Below, piece by piece: positions 13,702-21,781 of a stretch of DNA of 31,037 bases. The stretch is from positions 1-31,037 of IMG/VR virus record IMGVR_UViG_3300044712_000037. One strand, written 5' to 3'. The stretch comes from a virus. Position 1 is the first letter of the stretch. Every line of letters starts with the position of its first letter. The notes beneath the pieces are model-generated. The model had not been told where the DNA came from. It ran no database searches and saw only the letters and a program-made list of their open reading frames with translations. The position numbers and the translations under genes were made by a program.

Positions 13702-14595
13702 ATGCCAGCAGATATTCAATCACCATTTACGCTTGAACAGCTAGATTTATTTAGCACAAGCATAGATGGGCTGGCTTTTTCATTAGATAGTCCTTATTAC
13801 AATGAGGCTGGCACTTGGATTCGTTATGGTGATGGCTCTGTTAGCTCTAGTGCTTCAGTTTCAGCCAATGCCTTTAGGGATAGATTTGGTGCAGGAAGTG
13901 TTACAAGCTCTGCTAGTGTTGCTTCTAATTCAATAAGAGTTAGGACTTCTACAGGTGCAGTTTCATGCACAGCGACAGTAACAGCAGATGCAGATGTTAT
14001 TAGATTCGCATCAGGCTCGATTACAGCCTCTGCAAGCGTATCTAGCAACTCGATTAGGGTAAGGACTAGTGCAGGTTCAGTAAACTCAATAGCGACTGTT
14101 TTAGCGAATGGCTACAGGGACAGATTTGGAGCTGGTTCAGTTACTGCTAGTGCAACAGTTACAGCGAATGGTGCAAGGGTATTAAGCTCATCTGGAGCGA
14201 TTACTAGCTCTGCAACAGTTTCTAGTGGCTCTATCCGAGTAAGAACTTCTACTGGAGCGATTAATGGATTATCTACAGTTACAGCATTGGGCGGTGTTGA
14301 ATACTCAGGCTTTGCAGAGATTACAGGCATTGCAACAGTATCAAGCACAGCAAATGCAGTATTTAGCGCATCAGGCTCAATTAGTAACTCAGCTACTGTT
14401 AATTGTGTAGGAAGAATATTAGGAGATAACTGGTCTCCACAAGCAGCAGGTGATGAGTCATGGACTCCAGAAACTCCTGAGATTCCTAACTGGATAGATG
14501 TAGAAGCAAGCAATGATGTTTGGGAACAAATAGCAATAAGCACTGGTACATGGAATCAAGTGTCCAGCAATAATAATTCATGGGTAAATAACTAA
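13702..14595 (+). CDS. Repeat-rich putative fibre protein with ten 20-residue repeats
   Basis: Residues 45-244 are ten consecutive repeats of exactly 20 residues, with no insertions. The consensus is about GS(I/V)TxSA(T/S)VxxNxxRVRxSx, alternating polar and small hydrophobic residues, which suggests beta-strands stacked in a solenoid or trimeric fibre shaft. Repeats 1 and 5 share the ending RDRFGA; repeats 2, 4 and 7 share SIRVRTS, so blocks were copied. The N-terminal 44 residues (start MPADIQSPFTLEQLDLFSTS) probably attach it to the virion; the C-terminus is Trp/Asn-rich with TWNQ and SWVN motifs. I know of no named family. Position between a Gp80-like protein and the nozzle suggests a thin fibre or spike. 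Confidence 0.75.
   Translation: MPADIQSPFTLEQLDLFSTSIDGLAFSLDSPYYNEAGTWIRYGDGSVSSSASVSANAFRDRFGAGSVTSSASVASNSIRVRTSTGAVSCTATVTADADVIRFASGSITASASVSSNSIRVRTSAGSVNSIATVLANGYRDRFGAGSVTASATVTANGARVLSSSGAITSSATVSSGSIRVRTSTGAINGLSTVTALGGVEYSGFAEITGIATVSSTANAVFSASGSISNSATVNCVGRILGDNWSPQAAGDESWTPETPEIPNWIDVEASNDVWEQIAISTGTWNQVSSNNNSWVNN
13834..14433 (+). repeat. Ten tandem 60-bp coding repeats
   Basis: These encode the ten 20-residue units of the fibre-like protein. Copies vary in sequence but keep an exact 60-bp register; the most alike pairs are units 1 and 5 and units 2, 4 and 7. This indicates past amplification by copying of blocks followed by divergence. Confidence 0.8.
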
Positions 14596-16052
14596 TGGCA
14601 AATCAACGCATAACCTTCGGTGAGTGGCTACCTGACCAGCCTTCTGTAACTGGTGCTTTGGTTAAGGCAGATAATGTCTATTCTAGAGCTGTAGGCTATG
14701 GCGGTATTCCTGCTGCAGTAGATTATTCTGCTGCTGCTGCTGAAAACCTAAACAATGTGGTAGCTGGTAGAAACCCTAATGGAACAGTCACAATCTTTGC
14801 TGGTGGCAGAACTGACCTTTATAAGCTAGATACTTCTGATATGTCTTTAGATGATGTATCAGGTGCTACTTATACAACAGATGCGAATGGTCGCTGGAGA
14901 TTTACTCAGTTTGGTAACAGATTGATTGCTGCCAATGGTAGAGATAAGCTACAAGGCTGGTTATTAGGAACTTCTACTGCATGGGCTGACTTGGCTGCTG
15001 ATGCTCCAAAGGCTACTTATGTGACAGTTGTTAGAGATTTTGTGGTTTCTGCCAACATTTATGATGCGACAACTCCATTGCCTTTTAGGGTTAAATGGTC
15101 TGCTCTGAATGATGAGACAAGCTGGACAGACTCAGCGACAACTCAATCAGACTTCCAAGAGATTCCTGATGGTGGCACAGTCGTAGGTGTTACAGGTGGT
15201 GAATTTGGCTTAATCTTGATGGATAGGTCAATTTATCGTATGACTTATGTCGGCAGTCCATTGGTATTCCAGTTTGACAATATCACTAGAAACCTAGGCT
15301 GTTATGAGGCTAACTCAGTAATTCAGTATCAAGGTACGACTTTCTTCTTGTCTGATGATGGATTTTATGCCTGTGATGGACAGCAAGTGTTCTCTATTGG
15401 TGGCGAAAAAGTAGACCGATTCTTCTTTAGTGATGTAGACGAGTCCTTTTTATACAATATGTCTGCTGCTGTAGACCCATTTAGAAAGCTAATTTTCTGG
15501 GCTTATCCATCTAAAGGTCAAGGTGGTAATGTCAATAAGTTGTTGATTTATAACTTCCAGACTAAGAAATGGTCTAGCGGAACTACAAATATTGACAGAA
15601 TTGCATCAACTTCTAGCCCATCTTTAACTTTAGAGGGCTTGGATGCGATTAGTGCTTCTATTGATGCTTTAGGAACACCATTAGATTCTCGTCTATGGGT
15701 GGGTGGTAAGTTAATGCTTGCAGGTGTTAGAGATAACAAAATTGTTACATTTACAGGCAATAATTCTACTGCTACAATTCAGACAGGAGACTTGTCTCTT
15801 GAAAATCGTAAGTCTGCGGTCACTTTGGTTCAGCCAATTGTTGATGATGGCTCAAGCAATGTAGCGATTGTTTCAAGAAACTTACTCACAGAACAAGTAA
15901 TCTTTGGCACAGCTACTGCTCCAGACTCAGAGAATAGGGTTTCATTAAGAAGCATGGGAAGATACCACAGACTGCAATTTAATCCTACAGGCGATAACTG
16001 GGATTCTATTATCGGTGCTGATGTAGAAATTGTGCCTATGGGTGGCAGATAA
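14595..16052 (+). CDS. Tail nozzle / packaged-DNA stabilisation protein, P22 gp10-like
   Basis: The 485-aa protein starts MANQRITFGEWLPDQPSVTG, with the early motif ADNVYSRAVGYGGIPA. It continues as a beta-rich propeller-like region with RWRFTQFGNRLIAANGRDKL, ETSWTDSATTQSDFQEIPDG, GGEFGLILMDRSIYRMTYVG and FFLSDDGFYACDGQQVFSIG. These segments are shared by a large podovirus family related in role to P22 gp10 and T7 gp12. It would form the tail nozzle, closing the portal channel and anchoring fibres. It overlaps the previous stop by one base (TAATG) and the next gene in the same way. Confidence 0.85.
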   Translation: MANQRITFGEWLPDQPSVTGALVKADNVYSRAVGYGGIPAAVDYSAAAAENLNNVVAGRNPNGTVTIFAGGRTDLYKLDTSDMSLDDVSGATYTTDANGRWRFTQFGNRLIAANGRDKLQGWLLGTSTAWADLAADAPKATYVTVVRDFVVSANIYDATTPLPFRVKWSALNDETSWTDSATTQSDFQEIPDGGTVVGVTGGEFGLILMDRSIYRMTYVGSPLVFQFDNITRNLGCYEANSVIQYQGTTFFLSDDGFYACDGQQVFSIGGEKVDRFFFSDVDESFLYNMSAAVDPFRKLIFWAYPSKGQGGNVNKLLIYNFQTKKWSSGTTNIDRIASTSSPSLTLEGLDAISASIDALGTPLDSRLWVGGKLMLAGVRDNKIVTFTGNNSTATIQTGDLSLENRKSAVTLVQPIVDDGSSNVAIVSRNLLTEQVIFGTATAPDSENRVSLRSMGRYHRLQFNPTGDNWDSIIGADVEIVPMGGR

Positions 16053-16849
16053 TGTATAGACTATTACCACCATTCGGCTCTGACCAGCGTGGTGTGGCTG
16101 AAGTAGTCAATGGCATTATGAATGGTAAGACCAATAATACTGGTACTGTCACTCTTGCTACTGGTGGTGCAACAACTACAACAATTACAGATGCTCGAAT
16201 TGGTGTAGATTCAGTTATATTGCTTAGTGCAACAGATGATATATCTTCTACTGCTTACTACCCTTATTTAGGTGTGCAAGATAGCACAGACCAAGTAGCT
16301 CCAAATACAACAGGTGTCAATATCATTACTTTTGACACAACAGATTATGCTTTAGGAGCAAGTCTAGTAGATAGCACAAAGCTAAAAGCTGACTATGCTG
16401 GTTTATACAATATTCAGTTTTCAGTTCAGTTAATCAATACAACTAATGATACTCAAGAGGTATCTATTTGGTTTAGAAAGAATGGTACAGATGTAGCTGG
16501 TAGCAATAGCGAATTTAGTATGCCAGCTAGAAAATCTACTGGAACAGCATCTAGAGGTATTGCAGCATTAAACTTCTTTATTGCATTGCAAAAAGATGAT
16601 TATGTTCAGTTAGCTTGGAGACCTAGTGATGTAGGAGTATCTATTGAGCATTTTCCTACACAGACAAGCCCTACAAGACCAGCAACACCTTCAGTAATAG
16701 CAACCATGAGCTACTTATCTAGCAATGGTTATACAAGCAATATTTATACAAACCCTTATATTAGTTCAGTAACTAATGGAAGTGCAGTAATTAGTCATCC
16801 TGCTAACTCAATCGCAGGTAAAACTTTTGATTATGTAGTAGTAGGATAA
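16052..16849 (+). CDS. Virion protein with jelly-roll-like receptor/fibre domain
   Basis: The 265-aa product starts MYRLLPPFGSDQRGVAEVVN, then GIMNGKTNNTGTVTLATGGA, a domain common in podovirus tail proteins. The middle holds a C1q/TNF-like jelly-roll pattern: LKADYAGLYNIQFSVQLINT, VSIWFRKNGTDVAGSNSEF, AALNFFIALQKDDYVQLAWR and VIATMSYL. Such domains form trimeric knobs on fibres. The last 50 residues are Ser/Asn/Tyr-rich strands. It is probably a small fibre, plug or tail-tip component; the fold call rests on the strand pattern. Confidence 0.65.
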   Translation: MYRLLPPFGSDQRGVAEVVNGIMNGKTNNTGTVTLATGGATTTTITDARIGVDSVILLSATDDISSTAYYPYLGVQDSTDQVAPNTTGVNIITFDTTDYALGASLVDSTKLKADYAGLYNIQFSVQLINTTNDTQEVSIWFRKNGTDVAGSNSEFSMPARKSTGTASRGIAALNFFIALQKDDYVQLAWRPSDVGVSIEHFPTQTSPTRPATPSVIATMSYLSSNGYTSNIYTNPYISSVTNGSAVISHPANSIAGKTFDYVVVG

Positions 16850-16862
16850 AGAGGAAAATATC

Positions 16863-17780
16863 ATGGCAGTCCAGACAACTTCATCAACATCAAACATAGA
16901 CCCAGCATTACTTCCTTACCTTACCCAAGGTTTAGAGAGAGCGCAAAGCCTATTCTTGACAGGTGAGCAGCCTAGATTCTTTGAAGGTCAGACCTTTGTA
17001 AGTCCTTCTGCTCAGACTGAACAAGCATTGGCTCAACAAGAGGCTTTGGCAACTCAGGCTAGTCCTGTATTGCAACAGGCTCAACAAGCCTACCAACAGT
17101 CTCTAGGTGGAGTTGGTGCAACTGCTGCTGGCTCATTCCTAGGTGGAAACCCTTATCAAGCTCAGATGATGCAAGCTGCTACAAGACCATTAGAGCAACA
17201 GTTCTCTAATCAGGTATTGCCAAGCATTGCTAGTCTTTATTCTCGCTCTGGTCGCTATGGCTCTGGTGCTATGCAACAAGCTCTTGGTCAGGCTACAGAA
17301 GCCTACACAAGAGGTCTAGGTGATATTACTTCTAATATCGCAGGACAACAGTATCAGCAAGAGCGAGGCTTACAGCAACAAGCTCAATTGGCACAGGCTC
17401 AATTAGCAGCAGCAGCTCCTCAGATTTATGGTCAGCAATTCTTGCCTTCTCAGCAGTTAGCACAAGTTGGTGCAGCAAGAGAGCAGATTGCAGCTCAACC
17501 ACTACAAGAGCAGATGGCTCGCTTCAACTTTGGTCAGCAGTTACCATACCAGCAGTTATCTGGTTACTTATCTTCAGTTTATGGCTCACCTATGGGTAAC
17601 TTTGGCACACAGACACAAACTACAAATATGCCAAGAAATCCTTTGATGGGTGGTTTAGCAGGTGCTGGTCTAGGTTATTTAGGCGGTCAGTTCTTAGGTG
17701 GTAGTAGCTTGATGAACCCAGTTTCTCAAGGTGTTATCGGTGCTGGTTTAGGTGGTGTATTAGGTGGATTGTTATTTTAA
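16863..17780 (+). CDS. Internal virion / DNA-ejection protein, Gln/Ala-rich
   Basis: The 305-aa product starts MAVQTTSSTSNIDPALLPYL and has a long Gln/Ala-rich helical centre (QQAQLAQAQLAAAAPQIYGQ). The last 60 residues are Gly-rich and hydrophobic (GGLAGAGLGYLGGQFLGG and IGAGLGGVLGGLLF), which could enter a membrane. Proteins with SxYSRSGRxGSGAMxQA segments followed by a glycine-zipper tail are widespread next to ejection genes in podoviruses. It is likely packed inside the head or tail and released into the host envelope with the DNA. It is followed 18 bp later by the acyl carrier protein gene. Confidence 0.7.
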   Translation: MAVQTTSSTSNIDPALLPYLTQGLERAQSLFLTGEQPRFFEGQTFVSPSAQTEQALAQQEALATQASPVLQQAQQAYQQSLGGVGATAAGSFLGGNPYQAQMMQAATRPLEQQFSNQVLPSIASLYSRSGRYGSGAMQQALGQATEAYTRGLGDITSNIAGQQYQQERGLQQQAQLAQAQLAAAAPQIYGQQFLPSQQLAQVGAAREQIAAQPLQEQMARFNFGQQLPYQQLSGYLSSVYGSPMGNFGTQTQTTNMPRNPLMGGLAGAGLGYLGGQFLGGSSLMNPVSQGVIGAGLGGVLGGLLF

Positions 17781-17798
17781 TTAATGCTAATATAAGGC

Positions 17799-18080
17799 AT
17801 GGATTACATACAATTATTCAATGCTGTAGCAAAAGTTGCAAAGCCAGCTTATGTGCAATGTAGTGATTTAAAAGACTCAGAGGAGAAATTCTATGAAGCT
17901 GGTTTTGATAGTTTAGATATGTTGTTAATTGGTATATATTTCTGTGAGTTATACGGAATACCAGAGGAAATTGGTAAGCAGATGAAGCCTACTAATCTCA
18001 AAGAAATGCTTGAGTTCATACAAGCCAATAAGTCAAAAGAGCCAAAGTCAGTAGATGAAGCAATTTCCGATATTCAATGA
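17799..18080 (+). CDS. Acyl carrier protein
   Basis: The 93-aa product has the carrier-protein motif EAGFDSLDMLLIGIYFCELY, with Ser38 in the DSL motif as the phosphopantetheine attachment site. The family layout is kept: a first helix (MDYIQLFNAVAKVA), the LKDSEEKFYEAG loop, the DSLDML helix II, and later ELYGIPEE and a last helix with NLKEMLEFI. The C-terminal 15 residues (KSKEPKSVDEAISDIQ) extend past the usual end. It would carry an acyl chain as a thioester; a host holo-ACP synthase would have to attach the cofactor. AAGG lies 4 bases before the ATG. Its TGA overlaps the ketosynthase ATG, so the two are made together. Confidence 0.88.
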   Translation: MDYIQLFNAVAKVAKPAYVQCSDLKDSEEKFYEAGFDSLDMLLIGIYFCELYGIPEEIGKQMKPTNLKEMLEFIQANKSKEPKSVDEAISDIQ

Positions 18081-19132
18081 CCTATTTAACTTATTACAAA
18101 ACAGCATATACAGAACAATCTGAGTTATTGGAAGATTTACCTTTTCCGCAAAGAGTTCATTGGTTTCCAGATACATATAAGAGAGTTAATCTAGGGCTAA
18201 CTTACCCACCACACAAGTTGGCTGAGAAAGTCCTAGATGCAGAAATACTTAAAGAACTAAGGGATAACCCTAAGAAGTCAGCGTTTATCTTAGCCTCTGG
18301 CAATGCTCACTTTGCAGGTATTAACCCTAGAGCTAATAACACACAATTAAGCTATCAGTATAAGTTTCTACCATTTACTTTGACTCAGGTATATGCAGGT
18401 CGTATAGCGCAATCATGCGGTGCTACAGATTACATATCTACTGATGCTTCTGCCTGTGCAAGTAGTCTAAAAGTAATGTTTGATGTCAAGATGTTGATGT
18501 CAGTAGGATTTGAAAGAGTCATAGTTTTAGCTGTAGAAGATGCAGTTAGTAACTCGGTATTAGAGTTCTTTGGTGAAGCAGGTGCTTGTCTAAGAGATGA
18601 GAATGTAAAACCAAGTGCTTTTGACAGTCAAAACTATGGTTTTTATGTAGGTCAAGGTGCTGCTTTCTGTGTATTTGAGAAAGAACCTAGCATCAAGCCT
18701 ATAGGAAAGCTAATAAACGCTTATACAGCCTCTGAGCCATGCGATAATGCAATAGGACAGAGGGAAGATGGTCTAGGGTTCAAAAGAGCCATAGAAGGTG
18801 TTTTAGAGGGTTCTAGCATCACAGTAGTAAAGACTCATGGAACAGGCACTAAGTCTAATAACATGGCTGAAAGAAATGCTTTATCAGGATTAACTGGATT
18901 TAAAGCAACATCATTCAAGCCTAAGATTGGTCATACTATGGGTGCTAGTGGATTACTAGAAACTTTGATGTTGTTGGAAAGTTTGCAAAAAGGAATTATT
19001 CCTAAAATAGAGAATAGAACTGAAGAAGATTCTGTTTTCTTATCAGAGGATGCTACTTATAATGGTGGTCAAATATTAAGTTTGGCTGCTGGCATGGGTA
19101 ACATTTATTCATCAGCTTTATTTGAGGTCTAA
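18077..19132 (+). CDS. Beta-ketoacyl-ACP synthase-like enzyme (KAS I/II, FabF-type)
   Basis: The thiolase-fold condensing enzyme keeps the full Cys-His-His triad: Cys127 in STDASACASS, His254 in VKTHGTGTKSNN and His286 in KPKIGHTMGASG, with Glu265 in NNMAERNAL. Lys283 in KPKIGH is also kept. FabF-type enzymes join malonyl-ACP to an acyl chain held on the Cys. At 351 aa it is shorter than FabF (about 410), mainly through a divergent N-terminus (start MTYLTYYKTAYTEQSELLED). Partner reductase, dehydratase or acyltransferase genes are absent. It overlaps the acyl carrier protein gene by 4 bp (ATGA) and is embedded among ejection-protein genes. It may condense, load or transfer acyl chains; the product cannot be read from sequence. 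Confidence 0.85.
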   Translation: MTYLTYYKTAYTEQSELLEDLPFPQRVHWFPDTYKRVNLGLTYPPHKLAEKVLDAEILKELRDNPKKSAFILASGNAHFAGINPRANNTQLSYQYKFLPFTLTQVYAGRIAQSCGATDYISTDASACASSLKVMFDVKMLMSVGFERVIVLAVEDAVSNSVLEFFGEAGACLRDENVKPSAFDSQNYGFYVGQGAAFCVFEKEPSIKPIGKLINAYTASEPCDNAIGQREDGLGFKRAIEGVLEGSSITVVKTHGTGTKSNNMAERNALSGLTGFKATSFKPKIGHTMGASGLLETLMLLESLQKGIIPKIENRTEEDSVFLSEDATYNGGQILSLAAGMGNIYSSALFEV

Positions 19133-19133
19133 A

Positions 19134-19568
19134 ATGGTCGTTGATAGTAATGAGCAACAATTAAGCTCAAAAGAGATAATTGAGATAGCTGCTGTCGAAA
19201 CCAAGACACCATTCCCACCACAGCAAGTATATTCAAGTGTATTGGCAGAGATTAATCAGCCTAATACTCGCACCTATTGGTTTGGTAACACTATTTTCCC
19301 AGTCATTGATGCTGGTAAAGGACAGGGATTCTTTAGAGGTTTAAATGCTGATACAGCAGAGAACTATGTTAATAACAGTATCGAGTTTGTTAAAGCAGCC
19401 TATGAAGATGGCTTCGATTTGTTACTAACAGAGTTTTATGACCCAACTATTTTGAATATTTTTAGAACTATTGCCATGAACCCACCTAACCCAGATATGG
19501 GCTACAAGGTTAAGCAAGGTGATGGTGTTTATCAAGTAACTCTACAGCTAGGAAAAAGGAGACAGTAA
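19134..19568 (+). CDS. Small virion-region protein resembling T7 gp13 (GNAT-like fold)
   Basis: I choose ATG 19134 (MVVDSNEQQLSSKEIIEIAA), preceded by GAGG, over the upstream TTG. The 144-aa product continues with RTYWFGNTIFPVIDAGKGQG, a helix FVKAAYEDGFDLLLTEFYDP, then ILNIFRTIAMNPPNPDMGYK and ends in a strand YQVTLQLGK. The order strand, helix, FxxTIxx(N/G)F and a last beta-strand is like the compact acetyltransferase fold of T7 gp13-type proteins, which are needed in ejection-protein assembly. The similarity is by layout only. Its place right after the ACP and ketosynthase genes makes an acyl-related role possible but unproven. Confidence 0.55.
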   Translation: MVVDSNEQQLSSKEIIEIAAVETKTPFPPQQVYSSVLAEINQPNTRTYWFGNTIFPVIDAGKGQGFFRGLNADTAENYVNNSIEFVKAAYEDGFDLLLTEFYDPTILNIFRTIAMNPPNPDMGYKVKQGDGVYQVTLQLGKRRQ

Positions 19569-20581
19569 TGGGCGGTATTGTTAGTTCTGTTACGAACCTT
19601 GTCTCTGATGCAGTAGAAACTGTAGGTAATGTTGCAGAAGATGTTGGTAGTTTTGTTGTTGATACTGTAGACAATACAGTTCAAGCTATTGCTGATGACC
19701 CACTAAAAGCTGCTGCTGTCGCTGCTGCTGCTGTTGCTACAGGTGGCACTTCACTTGCTGCCACTCTTGGAACTGCTGGTGCTGCTGCTGCTGGTGCTGC
19801 TGCTGCATCTACTGCGATTGATTTATCTCGTGGTGAAGATTTAGATGATGCCCTTAAAAGTGGTGCATTAGCTGGTGGTGCTGCTTATGTTGGCGGTTCT
19901 TTGCTTGGTGGTAGCGGTGCAGGAACAGATTATTTAGGTAGTCAAGCTCTTGGTGATGCTACTACAGGTGCAGTAGGAACTGGAGCTACAGGCATTGGTA
20001 TCAATGCAGGTGCATCAGGAGTAGGCATTAATGCAGGAACAGGTAGCTTATTAGGCTCAACCCTAGAGATGGGTAGTGCATTACCTACACTTGCACCAGA
20101 CACAGGCTTTGGATTAAATCCTGCTCCTTCTACTACAGAATTTGGCACATTTAACCCAAGCACAGTTAGCCCACCTAGTATTGATACAAGCTCACTTGGC
20201 TCAATGGAGTATCTTGGTGGTTCTACAACATTGCCAGTAGGCACAGCAGGATTAACAGCAGAACAAATTGCTGCATCTGGAACTATTGGTAATGTGGGTG
20301 TAAACGCATCAAGCGGTCTAGGTTATTTAGGTGGCTCAGAATCATTGCCTACAGGAACTGCTGGTATTAAAGGTGTTGCAGCTCCTACAAGTTTAAATCT
20401 TGGCGATATTCAAAGAGGCATGAGATTAGCCAATACTTTATTTGGTCAGCAACAACAAGCACCACAGCAAGGTTTTGCTCCAAGGCAGATTAAACCTGCT
20501 GGTGCAGTTGATTACTCACCAATACTATCTTTATTGCAACAAAGAGCTTCAACTCCAAATATCTATTCATTATTAGGATAA
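19568..20581 (+). CDS. Internal virion / ejection protein, Ala/Gly-rich
   Basis: The 337-aa product starts MGGIVSSVTNLVSDAVETVG, continues with amphipathic helix and then a long Ala/Gly stretch (AAAVAAAAVATGGTSLAAT and GTAGAAAAGAAAASTAI) that could insert into a membrane. The middle is Gly/Thr/Ser-rich and low in complexity, with two YLGGS-(T/E)-LP-GTAG units. The C-terminus has a Gln-rich NTLFGQQQQAPQQGF segment. Similar proteins with an N-terminal membrane-active region lie beside ejection genes in many podoviruses. It begins one base into the previous stop (TAATG). Confidence 0.65.
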   Translation: MGGIVSSVTNLVSDAVETVGNVAEDVGSFVVDTVDNTVQAIADDPLKAAAVAAAAVATGGTSLAATLGTAGAAAAGAAAASTAIDLSRGEDLDDALKSGALAGGAAYVGGSLLGGSGAGTDYLGSQALGDATTGAVGTGATGIGINAGASGVGINAGTGSLLGSTLEMGSALPTLAPDTGFGLNPAPSTTEFGTFNPSTVSPPSIDTSSLGSMEYLGGSTTLPVGTAGLTAEQIAASGTIGNVGVNASSGLGYLGGSESLPTGTAGIKGVAAPTSLNLGDIQRGMRLANTLFGQQQQAPQQGFAPRQIKPAGAVDYSPILSLLQQRASTPNIYSLLG

Positions 20582-20585
20582 CAAA

Positions 20586-21773
20586 ATGGCACTATTAGGA
20601 ACTAACCCACTAGCTCAATTGCTCGGTCAAGAGCAGATGCAAAAGGCAGAGAATACAGCCCTAAATATGGGTGCATTAAATGCTATTGCACAATTACTAT
20701 CTATGTCTGGAGCGCAAGCTAGACCAGTAGGAACAGGTCAAGCACTAGGTCAAGCCCTTATCGGTGGCATTGGTGGCTATCAGTCAAGCATGGATAAGAC
20801 ACTTAGCGATATGGCTAAATCTATGCAAATTCAAGATATGCTTGAAAAGCAAGCTCGTGAGAAGCGTTTTAGAGAGCAAATTGGTGCTGCATACACTACT
20901 AGACCATCAGGAACTGGATTGACAGCTACAGGTAAAGGCTCACAAGCTGAAATGCTTTCAAGACCTGAGTTTGGCGGTGATTTCTTGCAGGAAACAGTAG
21001 GTGCTTTGCAGTCTAATCCAAATTTGCCACAAGAGCGTGTATTAGACCAGCGCAAATTCATGGCTGCTTTGTCTGAATACTCACCTTTAGAATATGCAAA
21101 ACTAACAATGACTGGTGAAAAAGCTCCTGATGCTATCAGAACCTTTGAAGCATTTAGCAAAATGAGTCCAGAACAACAAAAGCAATTCTTGGCTTTTAAA
21201 GCATCTGGAACACCACAAACAAACATCAGTCTTGGCGAAAAAGGAATTGATAAGATTACATCTGAAGCTGTAAAAGGTTATTACGACAGAGCAGGAAGTG
21301 CTAGACAGATGGCTATTGCATCTAATGTTGTAGCTGATTTGCTTGAAGGTCAAGGCGGTGGTAAAGCGGTTCAAATTGGAACTGATTTGGCTAGAACACT
21401 AGGTCTTGGAGACAAGGGAAGCATTGCTTCAGCAGATGCAGCAGCAGCTTTAGTAACACAAACAGCAGTTAAAGTAAGACCAGAAGGCTCTGGTTCTACA
21501 TCTAACATTGAATTTGATGCTTACAGACAGTCTGTGCCGAGCCTAGCTAATAGCGCACAAGGTCGCAGACTAATGGCTAATATCAATACTGCTTTTGCGG
21601 ACAGAAATGAATTGCTTGCTGATTATGCTGCTCAACTTTACAGCCAAGGTAAGTATTCATTAAAAGCTATGAGAGAATATGACCAGTCATTAGGTGCAAT
21701 TCTTCCACCAAACTTTAATGAGCAAGTAACAGCTATTACAGGTAAAGCTCCTGTTCAGCGTAGAAGTTTCTAA
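20586..21773 (+). CDS. Internal virion / ejection protein, 395 aa
   Basis: The product starts MALLGTNPLAQLLGQEQMQK, followed by LNMGALNAIAQLLSMSGAQA and a helical region with DMLEKQAREKRFREQ. The C-terminal half has LTMTGEKAPDAIRTFEAFSK, MSPEQQKQFLAF and a globular helical end with IEFDAYRQSVPSLANSAQGR and LYSQGKYSLKAMREYDQSLG. The latter segments also occur in internal proteins of other phages. It lies between two other ejection-type genes and starts 4 bp after the previous stop. It would form part of the ejected complex spanning the host periplasm. Confidence 0.65.
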   Translation: MALLGTNPLAQLLGQEQMQKAENTALNMGALNAIAQLLSMSGAQARPVGTGQALGQALIGGIGGYQSSMDKTLSDMAKSMQIQDMLEKQAREKRFREQIGAAYTTRPSGTGLTATGKGSQAEMLSRPEFGGDFLQETVGALQSNPNLPQERVLDQRKFMAALSEYSPLEYAKLTMTGEKAPDAIRTFEAFSKMSPEQQKQFLAFKASGTPQTNISLGEKGIDKITSEAVKGYYDRAGSARQMAIASNVVADLLEGQGGGKAVQIGTDLARTLGLGDKGSIASADAAAALVTQTAVKVRPEGSGSTSNIEFDAYRQSVPSLANSAQGRRLMANINTAFADRNELLADYAAQLYSQGKYSLKAMREYDQSLGAILPPNFNEQVTAITGKAPVQRRSF

Positions 21774-21781
21774 GGATATAT

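Noticed and set aside
13834-14433. CRISPR-like array
   Set aside because: Regular 60-bp units could suggest an array, but they are coding, diverged throughout and have no constant repeat with unique spacers.
13824-14543. Minus-strand ORFs opposite the repeat-rich fibre gene
   Set aside because: They are open because of the 60-bp repeat composition of the plus-strand gene; no start signals and no linkage.
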